Positions 38,965 through 47,608 of a DNA stretch of 64,000 bases are shown in pieces; the first letter of the stretch is position 1; each line of letters opens with the position of its first letter. The DNA lies in NCBI GenBank assembly GCA_019637295.1, contig JAHBVX010000002.1, positions 620,001 through 684,000 of the forward strand, written 5' to 3'. The stretch comes from Polyangiaceae bacterium (GTDB lineage Bacteria; Myxococcota_A; Polyangia; Polyangiales; Polyangiaceae). The translations under genes were made by a program, and so were the position numbers. The notes below the pieces were generated by a model. That model saw nothing but the letters and a program-made list of their open reading frames with translations. It ran no database searches and was not told where the DNA came from.

Positions 38965-40373
38965 CCCCGGTACTCGTCGATTTGGATGCCGTGCCGCTTC
39001 ATCCAACGGTGGATCTGCATGCGCGCCTTGCCCAGCTCGCGCCCCACGGCGGCGACGTTCCCGCGATGCGTAGCCAACAGCGATCGCAGCTCCGCTTCGC
39101 TGGGGACCACGCTGCTGCGTAGCCCGTCCGGCCGCGGGTCACCCCCGTGCGGCAGGGGAGGCAGGCTCCCACGTGACGTCCCCGCGTCGGCTGCTTCATC
39201 GGCCGGCTCGCGGATCGCGTCCGGGAGCAGCTCGGGATCCAGCACGGGCGAGTCCGTGAGCGCCAGGCAGCGCTTGATGCAGGCCTCGAGCTCGCGCACG
39301 TTGTAGGGCCAGTCGTGTTCAACCAGCGCGAGCATGAACGCGAAGCTCGGTCTGGCCGCTGGTCTGCCGTGCCGCTCGAGCAGCGCGCGCACCAACATGT
39401 ATAGGTCTTCCTTGCGGTCCCGCAGCGGCGGCAGACGTAGCTGGTACTCGTTCAAGCGAGCGAACAGATCCTCGCGGAATGCGCCATCCTTCTGCAGTCG
39501 CCAGAGATCCCGATGGGTCGCACACACGATTCGGACGTCCACGCGCTCTGGTGAGGTGGCACCGAGTGGGAACACCTCTTTCGCCTGCAGCACTCGCAGC
39601 AACTTGGCTTGGGCCTCGAGCGGCATGTCTCCGATCTCGTCGAGCAGTAGCGTGCCCTCGTGGGCGAGCTTGATCAGACCTGGCTTGTCGCGGTCCGCTC
39701 CGGAGAACGCGCCGCGCTTGTAGCCGAACAGCTCGCTCTCGAGCAGCGAACCCGGTATCGCCGCGCAGTTGACGGCGTGAAAGTCGCCCCGGCGTCGGCT
39801 CAAGCGATGCAACTCGCGCGCGACGACCTCTTTGCCGGTGCCGCTCTCACCCAGCAGCATCACACTGAGCGGGGTGGGAGCGATGCGTACCAGCTCCGCC
39901 GCGATGCGGTCCATGAGGAATCCGCCGACCAACGAGCCCGCGCTCTGACCCCGTCGCTGGAAGCCCGGCGCCAGCGAGCCGTCGATGCGGTAGGGGACGT
40001 AAAGCTCGGCGTGCTTGTCCACGAACTTCAAGAGGGCATCGCCGATGCGGATCTCGCTGCCTGCCTCCAGCTCCAGCGCAGCCACGCGCCTGCCGTCCAC
40101 GAACGTGCCGTTGCGGCTACCCAGATCCCGCAGCACCCACGCGCCGCGCTCCCAGCACAGTTCGGCGTGGCGCCGGCTGACGGCGTTGACGTCCAGGGCG
40201 ATGTCCGCTTGGGGATCCCGCCCGACCACCGGGCGCTCGCCTTCGAGCATGAACGCGCCCGGCAGCTCGACGGCCGGCTCGGCGTAGAGCAGCACGAGCC
40301 CGGCTCTGGAACCGGCTCCAGGGGCGGCGGGCGCCCCGAACTGCTGCATTGCTCCGGTCGTCTTGTCGACCAT
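38961..40373 (-). CDS. FHA-domain sigma-54-dependent transcriptional activator
   Basis: A 470-residue regulator. Residues about 45-115 form an FHA phosphothreonine-binding domain (VVGRDPQAD, VSRRHAEL, GSRNGTFVDGRR). Residues about 150-375 are an AAA+ sigma-54 activation domain with Walker A GESGTGKE, Walker B LLLDEIGDMP and the sigma-54 contact loop reading GAFSGA instead of the usual GAFTGA. The last 45 residues form a Fis-type helix-turn-helix (GNVAAVGRELGKARMQIHRWM). FHA in place of a receiver domain means activation is probably linked to Ser/Thr kinase signalling, a known myxobacterial arrangement. Targets are unknown. An ATG is used at 40373; its stop is the boundary of repeat copy 2. 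Confidence 0.92.
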   Translation of the reverse strand: MVDKTTGAMQQFGAPAAPGAGSRAGLVLLYAEPAVELPGAFMLEGERPVVGRDPQADIALDVNAVSRRHAELCWERGAWVLRDLGSRNGTFVDGRRVAALELEAGSEIRIGDALLKFVDKHAELYVPYRIDGSLAPGFQRRGQSAGSLVGGFLMDRIAAELVRIAPTPLSVMLLGESGTGKEVVARELHRLSRRRGDFHAVNCAAIPGSLLESELFGYKRGAFSGADRDKPGLIKLAHEGTLLLDEIGDMPLEAQAKLLRVLQAKEVFPLGATSPERVDVRIVCATHRDLWRLQKDGAFREDLFARLNEYQLRLPPLRDRKEDLYMLVRALLERHGRPAARPSFAFMLALVEHDWPYNVRELEACIKRCLALTDSPVLDPELLPDAIREPADEAADAGTSRGSLPPLPHGGDPRPDGLRSSVVPSEAELRSLLATHRGNVAAVGRELGKARMQIHRWMKRHGIQIDEYRG

Positions 40374-40526
40374 GACGGATCCCGAGGTAACCCCAGGCCG
40401 ACGAGTGGTGCAAGGGAGGGCTCCGTGGCCAGGGCCTTTGCCGCTCGGTGCCTGCGTGCGGACAGCCCGTTCTCCGCGGGCGTGCGCTCTCGCTCAGGCT
40501 CGGTTTCGGGTCTATCCTGCGACTCG

Positions 40527-41348
40527 ATGGTCAGCCTTCGCGCCGCGGCGCTTCAGCTCTCTTGCCAAGAGGACGTCGAGGAGAATCTGCGTGCCTGCCG
40601 CGAGCAGGTGGGGCGTGCGGCCGACCGAGGCGCCAAGCTCGTGCTGTTGCCCGAGAACTTCGCCTTCATGGGACCCGAAACCCAGAAGCGCGGTATCGCG
40701 GAGACGCTGGGCGACCCGGACGCGCCCATTCAACGCAGCGTGGCAGCCATGGCCCGGGACTACGCAGTCACCCTCGTGGCGGGCGGTCTGCCGGAGCGGA
40801 GCGGTGACGATCTCCGCCCCTACAATACCGCGTGCGTGTTCGGCCCCGACGGTGGCCTCGCGGCGAGCTATCGCAAGATCCACCTGTTCGACGTCGAACT
40901 CTCGGACGGCACCTCCTTGTGCGAGTCCGAGGCCACGAGCCCGGGAGAGGCTACCGTCGTGGTGGACATTGGCGGCATGAACGTGGGCCTGAGCATCTGC
41001 TACGACCTCAGGTTCCCGGAGCTGTATCGCTCGCTGGTCGACCGGGGCGCCGACGTGCTGCTCGTCCCCGCGGCGTTCACCCTGCAGACCGGTAAGGACC
41101 ACTGGCACGTGCTGCTTCGAGCGCGCGCCATCGAAGCGCAGTGCTGGGTGGTGGCCGCAGCGCAGTGGGGCAAGCATCCCAAGGGGCGCCTGACCTACGG
41201 TCATGCGTTGATCGCCGACCCTTGGGGGACCGTGGTGGCCGAATGTTCCGATGGGGTTGGTGCTGCCGTCGCCGATCTGGACTCGGAGCTGGTGGCGCGT
41301 GTGCGAGGCTCGGTCCCGAGCCTTCGACATCGTCGAATCGGTCGCTGA
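40527..41348 (+). CDS. Nitrilase-superfamily amidase, Nit1/deaminated glutathione amidase-like
   Basis: A 273-residue carbon-nitrogen hydrolase with the Glu-Lys-Cys triad: glutamate in LLPENFAFMG (near 43), lysine in YRKIHLFDVE (near 115) and cysteine in SICYDLRFPELYR (near 153). KIHLFD and AAQWGKHPKGRLTYGHA are typical of the Nit1 branch, whose bacterial members hydrolyse deaminated glutathione or omega-amides. The frame is open far upstream into the divergent FHA gene, but the ATG at 40527 begins the conserved domain. It stands alone between a divergent and a convergent gene. The substrate is inferred from family resemblance. Confidence 0.85.
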   Translation: MVSLRAAALQLSCQEDVEENLRACREQVGRAADRGAKLVLLPENFAFMGPETQKRGIAETLGDPDAPIQRSVAAMARDYAVTLVAGGLPERSGDDLRPYNTACVFGPDGGLAASYRKIHLFDVELSDGTSLCESEATSPGEATVVVDIGGMNVGLSICYDLRFPELYRSLVDRGADVLLVPAAFTLQTGKDHWHVLLRARAIEAQCWVVAAAQWGKHPKGRLTYGHALIADPWGTVVAECSDGVGAAVADLDSELVARVRGSVPSLRHRRIGR

Positions 41349-41371
41349 CTCCGCCGCCCGAGCGGGCGGAC

Positions 41372-42370
41372 TCAGAGATGGCGCCGCGCGATCTCCGTCC
41401 AGGTTCCCGAAGGCTCGAGCGCGATGTAGCTCTTCCAGTACGGTCTGGCCTTCTGAGTCTCGCCGAGTTGCTCGTACGCCATGGCCAAGTTGAAGTACGC
41501 GTCGGAGAACTTGGAGTCGGACTCGAGCGCGCCGTGGAAGAGTGGAATGGCGAGCTCGGGGTTGCCGCGCTCGAGCATCACGTAGCCCAGATTGTACTGC
41601 GCTTCGGGTTGTCGCGAGTCTATCTCGAGCGCCTTCCGGTACAGCTCCTCTGCGCCATCCGCGTCGTGACGCCGGAAGCGGATGTTGCCCAGGTTCGTGT
41701 AGGCGATGGCCAGCCAGGGATCGTGGTCGATCGCCTGCAAATACAGCGACTCCGCCTCATCCATGGTGGACGGGTCCTCGTCGAGCGCGCTGGCTCGAAG
41801 GTACAGCTCGTAGGCCGTGCGTGCGCGCTCCCGGCCGGCAGAGGGGCGCAGGACCCGGACCACGTCGTCGCGCAGCGCTCGCACGTCGAAGTCGAGCACC
41901 ATTTGACCCGTCAGCGGCTCGAAGGCGCCATCCGCGGTGCGCACGACCACCCGCTGCCCGTCAGACACGATGCGAAGCTCGGCGAGGGGACGGGTGACCC
42001 GGGGCAGCGTGCGCTTCAGCGCGCCCACTGCGCGCGTGACGTCGCGAAGCCGTACGTTGCGCTCGAGCAGCGTCTTGGCGGTTCGCAGCGCGATCAGGTC
42101 GGCGAAGGTGTAGGCGCGCTTGCCCCGCCGCCGGCCGCTGGGTGTGACGACGCCAGCCTTGTCTAGTGTACGCAGCCGGGTGGTGCTCAGCGCGAGCAAG
42201 CGGGATATCTCCGCTCGGGTGAACAGATCCGTGAGCGGCTCGCGCGGCGTGCCCGACGGCGTCTCCGGCTCACTCGCCTTGGCGCCTCGATCGAGTGAGT
42301 CCACGCGCCCGCCTCCGGGCCCGAAGACTACGTGGATCACCTTTTCGTCGCGACGTTTCCTGCGGCCCAT
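41372..42370 (-). CDS. MerR-type DNA-binding protein with C-terminal TPR repeats
   Basis: A 332-residue protein with two regions. Residues about 45-115 resemble a MerR helix-turn-helix (LFTRAEISRLLALSTTRLRTLDKAGVV, RAYTFADLIALRTAKTLLE). Residues about 185-320 contain at least three tetratricopeptide repeats (AIAYTNLGNIRFRRHDADGAEELYRKALEID and PEAQYNLGYVMLERGNPELAIPLF). The N-terminal 40 residues are basic and disordered-looking. TPRs probably mediate protein contacts, so the DNA-binding activity may respond to a partner rather than a small ligand. ATG 42370 is preferred; a GTG four codons earlier is possible. It is convergent with the amidase gene (23 bp gap). Confidence 0.78.
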   Translation of the reverse strand: MGRRKRRDEKVIHVVFGPGGGRVDSLDRGAKASEPETPSGTPREPLTDLFTRAEISRLLALSTTRLRTLDKAGVVTPSGRRRGKRAYTFADLIALRTAKTLLERNVRLRDVTRAVGALKRTLPRVTRPLAELRIVSDGQRVVVRTADGAFEPLTGQMVLDFDVRALRDDVVRVLRPSAGRERARTAYELYLRASALDEDPSTMDEAESLYLQAIDHDPWLAIAYTNLGNIRFRRHDADGAEELYRKALEIDSRQPEAQYNLGYVMLERGNPELAIPLFHGALESDSKFSDAYFNLAMAYEQLGETQKARPYWKSYIALEPSGTWTEIARRHL

Positions 42371-42531
42371 GACGAGCACCACTGCCTGAGTGGTTCACTT
42401 CCGCCTTGCGGGCTTCGCTGTCAAGTCTCCACTGCGCCCTTGCAGCGGAGCGGCGCAAGTTGCCGCGGTTTGCGCGCGCGCGCGCCGCTCCACGAGCGAG
42501 CGCGCAGCTCGCTTGACTTCTCGCGACGGCT

Positions 42532-43023
42532 TCAGCGCCGAGACGGCTCGCGCGAGCGGCTGCGCGGCTGTGCGTCGGAGTCGAGGACCTTCGCCTCCAC
42601 ATCGACGTCGATGCGCACGCCGCGTCGGTCGCGTCGGACGCAGAGCTCGGCATGCACGCGTCCCAGCGGAGCCCTGGCCCGGAGCTCGGCTTCGAGGCAC
42701 GCGATGCGTACCGCTCGCAGGCGGCAGTGCGGGTCGCGGGTGATCAGGCGCTGTACCTCGTCCATATCCGCGGCTCCGATGCGCGCCGCGGTCAGCAGCA
42801 CGCTGGTGGAGCCATAGTAGATGGGCTCTTCCTGCTCGTGGCGGATCGCACCCTCGCTCACCACGTCGGCGGTCTCGAACAGCTCGCGCCAGCGGTAGTC
42901 GGTGCCGCGCCACAGCTCCACGGTCCGCCGCTCGACCAGCGGAAGCGAGCGCGTCTTCTTCAGACCGGGTCCGCCACGTCGCTTCACGATCGGGATCGTA
43001 CGGTGGCCTGATCCCTGGCGCAT
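42532..43023 (-). CDS. Conserved hypothetical protein
   Basis: About 163 residues; not recognised. The ATG at 43023 follows a non-coding-looking stretch. From about residue 22 the protein reads as a soluble alpha/beta domain (LVERRTVELWRGTDYRWRELFETADVV, EEPIYYGSTSVLLTAARIG, DPHCRLRAVRIACLEAELRARAPLG, HAELCVRRDRRGVRIDVDVEAKV), with an Arg/Ser-rich tail. The alternation of helices and strands and a plausible end suggest a true gene rather than an antisense shadow. It lies 161 bp upstream of the MerR-TPR gene on the same strand and is divergent from the gene at 43131. Confidence 0.5.
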   Translation of the reverse strand: MRQGSGHRTIPIVKRRGGPGLKKTRSLPLVERRTVELWRGTDYRWRELFETADVVSEGAIRHEQEEPIYYGSTSVLLTAARIGAADMDEVQRLITRDPHCRLRAVRIACLEAELRARAPLGRVHAELCVRRDRRGVRIDVDVEAKVLDSDAQPRSRSREPSRR

Positions 43024-43130
43024 ACTTTCGGCCGAGTGCGCTCCACTTGCATAAGTGGACCTGGATGCGGCTCGCCACAAACTTGGCGCCCAGGCCTCCC
43101 CTTTGCGACCCTCCGGCGCAGGAGGATGAC

Positions 43131-43478
43131 GTGAACCATTCGAGGAACTACCCAGGGCCCGAGCGCCGCACCCACCGCATGTTCGTGACCCGCAACACCG
43201 AGTACCATTTCCGGGCTGGGCAGTGCGTGGCCGTCCGAGATAGGACCTCTGGCTCCTGGCTGGTGGCCCATTTGGCGCTGAATCGCCCACTCGCGGGCCG
43301 CGTCCGATTCCAGTCCAACGGCGTGGCCCTGCCGGACGATGGCGAGCCGGAGGTTGGCGAGGCTCTGTTCTTCGGTGGCGACGGGCGGGACCTGGTCACC
43401 AGCACCCTGTGCGCCGTGGAGCGGCCCGAGAAAACGCTGGTGAGCAGCTACCCCGACCCCATGGCGTTCCTCGACTGA
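43131..43478 (+). CDS. Conserved small myxobacterial-type protein of unknown function
   Basis: A 115-residue soluble protein starting at GTG with a strong GGAGGA five bases upstream (43121-43126); this decides the start over an upstream ATG. It opens with NHSRNYPGPERRTHRMFVTRNTEYHF and continues with VAVRDRTSGSWLVAHLALNRPLAG and GEALFFGGDGRDLVTS. I recall similar hypothetical proteins in Sorangium relatives but no function. There are no membrane segments or catalytic motifs. The unrelated small gene at 43681 follows in the same direction. Confidence 0.62.
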   Translation: MNHSRNYPGPERRTHRMFVTRNTEYHFRAGQCVAVRDRTSGSWLVAHLALNRPLAGRVRFQSNGVALPDDGEPEVGEALFFGGDGRDLVTSTLCAVERPEKTLVSSYPDPMAFLD

Positions 43479-43680
43479 GCGGGCAACCCGGTTGAACCAA
43501 TTCCAGGCCCAGGGCTGCCCCGCGCCGTGGCGTACGCAGTTGCGGCGCGTAGCGGGCTTCGCGATGCGTTGGCGCACCGCGGACTTCCCTCGCAATTGCG
43601 CCAGAGCGCCGTTGGGCATCATTCTTTCATGATGGGGCCCAGCGGAGCTCCATTGCTCCCGCCGCGTCTGGTAAGACCAC

Positions 43681-43866
43681 ATGGCCCTCCCCTTCGAAGC
43701 TCCCGCATCTCCCGCCGATCCCCGCGCCGTGCAGATCCTGGCCAAGACCATCTACCGAGAGCTCCGCGCCAGCGGCTTCTCGGAAGAGGACGTCATGCAG
43801 CTCGCTGGCGAGCTGCTGTCCCGCGTCGCTGACGACGTCCGGGGAAGTGTTCGCCCACCAGCCTGA
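43681..43866 (+). CDS. Small helical conserved protein
   Basis: A 61-residue protein starting at ATG. It is almost wholly predicted helical: AVQILAKTIYRELRASGFSEEDVMQLAGELLSRVADDVR. It looks like the short myxobacterial proteins that recur with this helical signature, though I cannot name a family. No strong Shine-Dalgarno is seen (only TAAGA about 7 nt upstream). It is followed after 137 bp by the FHA-CpaF-like gene, with a promoter-like sequence between. Confidence 0.5.
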   Translation: MALPFEAPASPADPRAVQILAKTIYRELRASGFSEEDVMQLAGELLSRVADDVRGSVRPPA

Positions 43867-43927
43867 GCCAGCCGCCGACCAATCCAGGGGACATGTGCGG
43901 AAATTTCGGCTGATCGCGAACCGTTGA

Positions 43928-43958
43928 TTGACAGACTCCGGGGGCTCCCGGCTAAATT
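43928..43958 (+). promoter_or_regulatory. Sigma-70-like promoter candidate
   Basis: TTGACA at 43928-43933 and TAAATT at 43953-43958 are separated by 19 bp, slightly long for sigma-70. The expected transcript start near 43965 would leave a leader of about 39 nt before GTG 44004. The alternative GTG at 43974 would be almost leaderless, which supports the later start of the FHA-CpaF-like gene. Confidence 0.4.
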
Positions 43959-44003
43959 TCGCGCACGGTCGTAGTGATCTCCCCCCGTCAGGCCAGCGCA
44001 GCG

Positions 44004-45833
44004 GTGTTTGCTATCGTCATCAGCGAGAAGGGGGGAGCGGAGCGCCGAGAAGCCTTCGACCGCGAAGAGATCACCGTCGGTCGGGTGCAGGGCAACGATC
44101 TGATGCTGCCCAAGGGCAACGTGTCCAAGCGACACGCGCGCCTGATCTTCCGCGACGGCCGCTTCATCGTCACGGATCTCAACAGCACGAACGGCACCTA
44201 CGTCAATCGACGTCGCATTTCGCAGGCTACCATCGTGCGCGAGGGAGACCGGGTCTACATCGGCGACTTCGTGCTGCGTATCGATCCACCGGAAGCCGAC
44301 TCGGCCGCGCACATCCAGGAGAACACGGGCAGCGGTCCGGTGCCGGCTCCCGAGGGCACGTCGGAAGGCTCTGTCGCCACTCACCTCCCGTCGGCGAGGG
44401 ACCTCGATGAAGCCAGCGGTACGAGCTTCCCAGAGCCACCGCGCGTTCCGTCCCGTCCATCCTTCGCGTCTTCGCCGTCCGACTCGGTGCCGCCGCCGGC
44501 AGATCGAGCCAGCATCTTGGACGTCTCGCACGCCGACATCGACGCGCGGTCCCTCGCTCCGTCCGGGGAGCCCTCGCGGGAGATCGCGCTCGGGAGACGC
44601 GGACTCGCGATGCTCGTCGAGCACACCGTCGGCGCGATCGGCGCGGACAAGCTTGGGATGGAGCCGTCCGAGATGCTCCGGGCTCAGGTCGAGCGGGTGC
44701 TCGCGGAGCACGCCGAGGCGCTGCGGAGCGCTCCGGAGTTGGAAGGGGCGATAGACCCGGTCCGCCTCGTACCGCACGCGCGTGCCGAGGTCCTCGAACT
44801 CGGCCCGCTGGGCGCTTTGCTGGTGGACTCCAGCGTGTCCGGCGTCGCGCTGCCGCGATTCGACCAGGTCTACGCCATGCGCGGCGCCGAGCTTGGCGCT
44901 GTGGAGCCGCCGTTCTCGTCGCCCGCCTCGGTGGCGCGGATTGTCCATCGCTTGGCGCGTGCCGCGGGAGATCCGGTCCGGGAAGGGGAGACGACGGTGG
45001 TACGACGGTTGCGCGATGGCTCGCGGCTGACCGCCGTACTCAGTCGAGCCGCGGCGCATGGCCCGATCGTCTCGATTGCGCGTCCCACGCGCGCCCCTGC
45101 TTCCCTGGAGGAGCTCGTCCGCGCAGGCACCGTGTCCCGCGCCATGGCGACGCTCCTGTCGCACGCCGTGTTCTCTCGCGCCGGCATCCTGCTGGTGGGT
45201 CCACGCGGGGACGGGCTCGTCGGAATGGCAATCGCGCTCGCGGGGGTGACGTCAGCGGCGCCTATCGTCGTCGTCGAGCGCTCCGACGAGCTCGGCGTGG
45301 CGCTACCCAGCGCGGGTGTACTGCGCATTGGTGGCGACATCGACGCTGAGCGCGCCATCCTGAGTGCGGCTCAGATCCCTGGCGTGCGGCTGATCGCCGA
45401 CGTGACGGAGCCGGTCATCGCGAGCGCCACGCTCGACGCGGTGGCCAGTGGGCTCGAAGGGCTGCTCGCCGTTGCCAGCGCGCAGCACGCGCGCTGCGCG
45501 CTGCAACGGCTCGCGGCTGCGGCGATGTCCACCGCAACCTCAGCCGCATCGGCTCGAGAGCTGGTCGCCTCGAGCTTGGATCTGGTGGTCGAGATCGGTC
45601 GACTGCGCGACGGTCGTCATCGGGTCTTGCGCATCGCCGAGGTCGCGGGCGCCACCGCCGACGAGGTGGCCCTGCAGGACGTGTTCACCTTCGTGGTCGA
45701 GCGAACCGCCGCGGGGGGGGCCGTGGAGGGCACCTTCGCCGGTTCAGGGGTGGTTCCGCGGCTGGCCGCGCGAGCTGCAGCGCGCGGCTTTCCGCTGGAC
45801 AGCTCGCTGTTCTCTCGCCCGCCGTCACGCTGA
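44004..45833 (+). CDS. FHA domain fused to a CpaF/TadA-like secretion ATPase with a degenerate P-loop
   Basis: A 609-residue protein. Residues about 1-95 are an FHA domain (EITVGRVQGNDLMLPKGNVSKRHARL, NSTNGTYVNRRR). A Pro/Ser-rich linker (about 105-205) leads to a CpaF/VirB11-like module: GPLGALLVDSSVSGVALPRFDQVYAMR, RLRDGSRLTAVLS, LEELVRAGTVSRAM, and the CpaF-type C-terminus GSGVVPRLAARAAARGFPLDSSLF. At the P-loop (about 399-407) family GGTGSGKTT is replaced by GPRGDGLVG, with no lysine or threonine. The usual Walker B and TIHAN segments are also replaced. It is therefore probably a non-hydrolysing regulator or scaffold. GTG 44004 is chosen over GTG 43974 because it begins the FHA domain. 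Confidence 0.75.
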   Translation: MFAIVISEKGGAERREAFDREEITVGRVQGNDLMLPKGNVSKRHARLIFRDGRFIVTDLNSTNGTYVNRRRISQATIVREGDRVYIGDFVLRIDPPEADSAAHIQENTGSGPVPAPEGTSEGSVATHLPSARDLDEASGTSFPEPPRVPSRPSFASSPSDSVPPPADRASILDVSHADIDARSLAPSGEPSREIALGRRGLAMLVEHTVGAIGADKLGMEPSEMLRAQVERVLAEHAEALRSAPELEGAIDPVRLVPHARAEVLELGPLGALLVDSSVSGVALPRFDQVYAMRGAELGAVEPPFSSPASVARIVHRLARAAGDPVREGETTVVRRLRDGSRLTAVLSRAAAHGPIVSIARPTRAPASLEELVRAGTVSRAMATLLSHAVFSRAGILLVGPRGDGLVGMAIALAGVTSAAPIVVVERSDELGVALPSAGVLRIGGDIDAERAILSAAQIPGVRLIADVTEPVIASATLDAVASGLEGLLAVASAQHARCALQRLAAAAMSTATSAASARELVASSLDLVVEIGRLRDGRHRVLRIAEVAGATADEVALQDVFTFVVERTAAGGAVEGTFAGSGVVPRLAARAAARGFPLDSSLFSRPPSR

Positions 45834-45842
45834 AGCCCCGCT

Positions 45843-46352
45843 TCACGGACTCGCGTGTTGGCGTCGCGCGAGCTTCTTGCCCATCAGGCGGCGCTTGAGC
45901 GCGCCGACCTTGTCGATCATGAGCACGCCGTCGAGGTGGTCCGACTCGTGCTGGATGGCGACCGCCATCAGGCCGTGTGCTTCGAGCTCGAAGGGCTTCC
46001 CATCCCGATCCAGGGCGCGCAAAAGGACGCGTTCGGCGCGCTTGATGTCCTCCGAGATGCCGGGGAAGGACAAGCATCCCTCGTTCCAGCTCTGGGTTCC
46101 GTCGGTCTGCAGTAGCTCCGGATTGATGAAGACGTGGAGGTCGCTCGGCTCGTCCTCGCCGGCGATGTCGATCACGAAGATGCGCAGCGCGACACCGACC
46201 TGTGGAGCGGCGAGGCCCACGCCTGGTGCCGCGTACATCGTTTCGGCCATGTTCTCGACGAGCTGGCGCACGTCATCGTCCACCTGCGCTACGGGCTGCG
46301 CCACGGCCCTCAGCCGTGGGTCGGGATACTCGAGGATGGGGAGAATGGCCAT
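45843..46352 (-). CDS. def: Peptide deformylase
   Basis: A 169-residue metalloenzyme removing the formyl group from nascent N-terminal methionine. All three family motifs are intact: GVGLAAPQVG (44-53), EGCLSFP (91-97) and QHESDHLDG (134-142), giving the Cys and two His metal ligands and the catalytic Glu. The open frame continues upstream, but ATG 46352 gives the normal MAILPILEYPDPRLR start. It is convergent with the FHA-CpaF-like gene (9 bp gap) and 133 bp downstream of ribD on the same strand. Confidence 0.95.
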   Translation of the reverse strand: MAILPILEYPDPRLRAVAQPVAQVDDDVRQLVENMAETMYAAPGVGLAAPQVGVALRIFVIDIAGEDEPSDLHVFINPELLQTDGTQSWNEGCLSFPGISEDIKRAERVLLRALDRDGKPFELEAHGLMAVAIQHESDHLDGVLMIDKVGALKRRLMGKKLARRQHASP

Positions 46353-46485
46353 GATCGTGACGAAAGGTAACACTCGACGGCGAGCCCGGCAACCGCAGGC
46401 CCACAGTTGCTCGGTAGTCCCCCGGGCGAGACCGCGTCGGGCGAAGCGCTTCGGGTGACGGCCGCGCCTGCGATCGAGGCCGCGC

Positions 46486-47604
46486 TCAGCCGACCGTCTT
46501 CGTGCGCTTGGGATACACCATGCGACCGGACACGTAGGCGTCCGAACCGCACAGCTCCCAACGTGGGGACTCGATGCGGGGCGCGTCTGACGGACTCTCG
46601 GGCCCGGCCCAGTCGACTGCGCCGGGGCGACCGCGGGGGCCGAGCAGGACTGGCGCCACGAACACGTGCAGCTCGTCTGGATAGCCGCCGGCCAGCAGGC
46701 TTCCGGCCAGCTCCGCTCCACCTTCGCACAGCACGCTCACGACCTCGCGGACGGCTAGCTCGCGCAAGGTCGCCCGCATGTCGCAGCGGCCCTCCGCCGT
46801 GCCCGCGACTCGGATGACGTTCACCCCCAGCTCCGTGAGCGCTTCTTCGGCCCCCCGGCTCGCCTCCGCGGTGGTGACGACGCAGGTTGGGGTCTCCCGC
46901 GCGGTCTGCACCAGTTGGCAGCCCGTCGGGATGCGCAGCTTGCTGTCCATGACCACACGCACCGGGCTCCGACCGGGCACGTCTCGTACGGTCAGCCGCG
47001 GGTCGTCGGCGATGACCGTGTTGATGCCGATCATCACCGCGTCGTGGTGAGCGCGCAGGGTCTGGACGCGCGCGCGCGACTCGGAGCACGTGATCCACTT
47101 GGAGGCCCCGGTCCGCGTCGCTATGCGCCCATCCAGGGACACGGCGAGCTTGAGGGCCAGGTACGACAGCTCCTCGGTGATGTACTTGGTCCACGGCTCG
47201 ATCAGTGCCTTGGCCTCCTTCTCGAGTACCCCGACGCTGACCTCCACACCAGCGGACGTCAGCCGCTCGACACCACCGCCCGGCACGTGGGGGTTCGGAT
47301 CCTTGACGCCTATGACCACGCGCGCGATCCCGGCGCCCAGGATCTCGTCCACGCATGGCGGCGTCCGACCGAGGTGGTTGCAGGGCTCGAGGGTGACGTA
47401 CAGCGTCTTGCCCCGGGCGGCCGCGCCTGCCTCCTTGAGCGCGACGATCTCCGCGTGGTCCATGCCGGCGGACTGGTGAAACCCTTCGGCGATGATGGTC
47501 TCGCCATCCGCGACCACGGAGCCGACCCGCGGATTGGGTGAGGGATCGCCGTCGCGCGCGATCTGGATCGCGCGGGCCATCAACTTCGCGTCGATGTCTG
47601 CCAT
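46486..47604 (-). CDS. ribD: Bifunctional riboflavin biosynthesis deaminase/reductase RibD
   Basis: A 372-residue enzyme performing two steps of riboflavin synthesis: deamination of the diaminohydroxypyrimidine and reduction of the ribosyl side chain. The N-terminal deaminase (about 1-145) has MDHAEIVAL (zinc His and catalytic Glu) and TLEPCNHLGRTPPC (zinc cysteines). The C-terminal reductase (about 150-372) shows LKLAVSLDGRIAT, SKWITCSESR, DAVMIGINTVIADDP and LCEGGAELAGSLL. The start is directly next to nrdR (4 bp between genes), forming the nrdR-ribD pair common in deltaproteobacteria-like genomes. Confidence 0.94.
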   Translation of the reverse strand: MADIDAKLMARAIQIARDGDPSPNPRVGSVVADGETIIAEGFHQSAGMDHAEIVALKEAGAAARGKTLYVTLEPCNHLGRTPPCVDEILGAGIARVVIGVKDPNPHVPGGGVERLTSAGVEVSVGVLEKEAKALIEPWTKYITEELSYLALKLAVSLDGRIATRTGASKWITCSESRARVQTLRAHHDAVMIGINTVIADDPRLTVRDVPGRSPVRVVMDSKLRIPTGCQLVQTARETPTCVVTTAEASRGAEEALTELGVNVIRVAGTAEGRCDMRATLRELAVREVVSVLCEGGAELAGSLLAGGYPDELHVFVAPVLLGPRGRPGAVDWAGPESPSDAPRIESPRWELCGSDAYVSGRMVYPKRTKTVG

Positions 47605-47608
47605 CGGG

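Noticed and set aside
39660-40526. Upstream extension of the Nit-type amidase frame
   Set aside because: It is antisense to the FHA-sigma-54 gene and lacks conserved sequence; the enzyme domain begins at ATG 40527.
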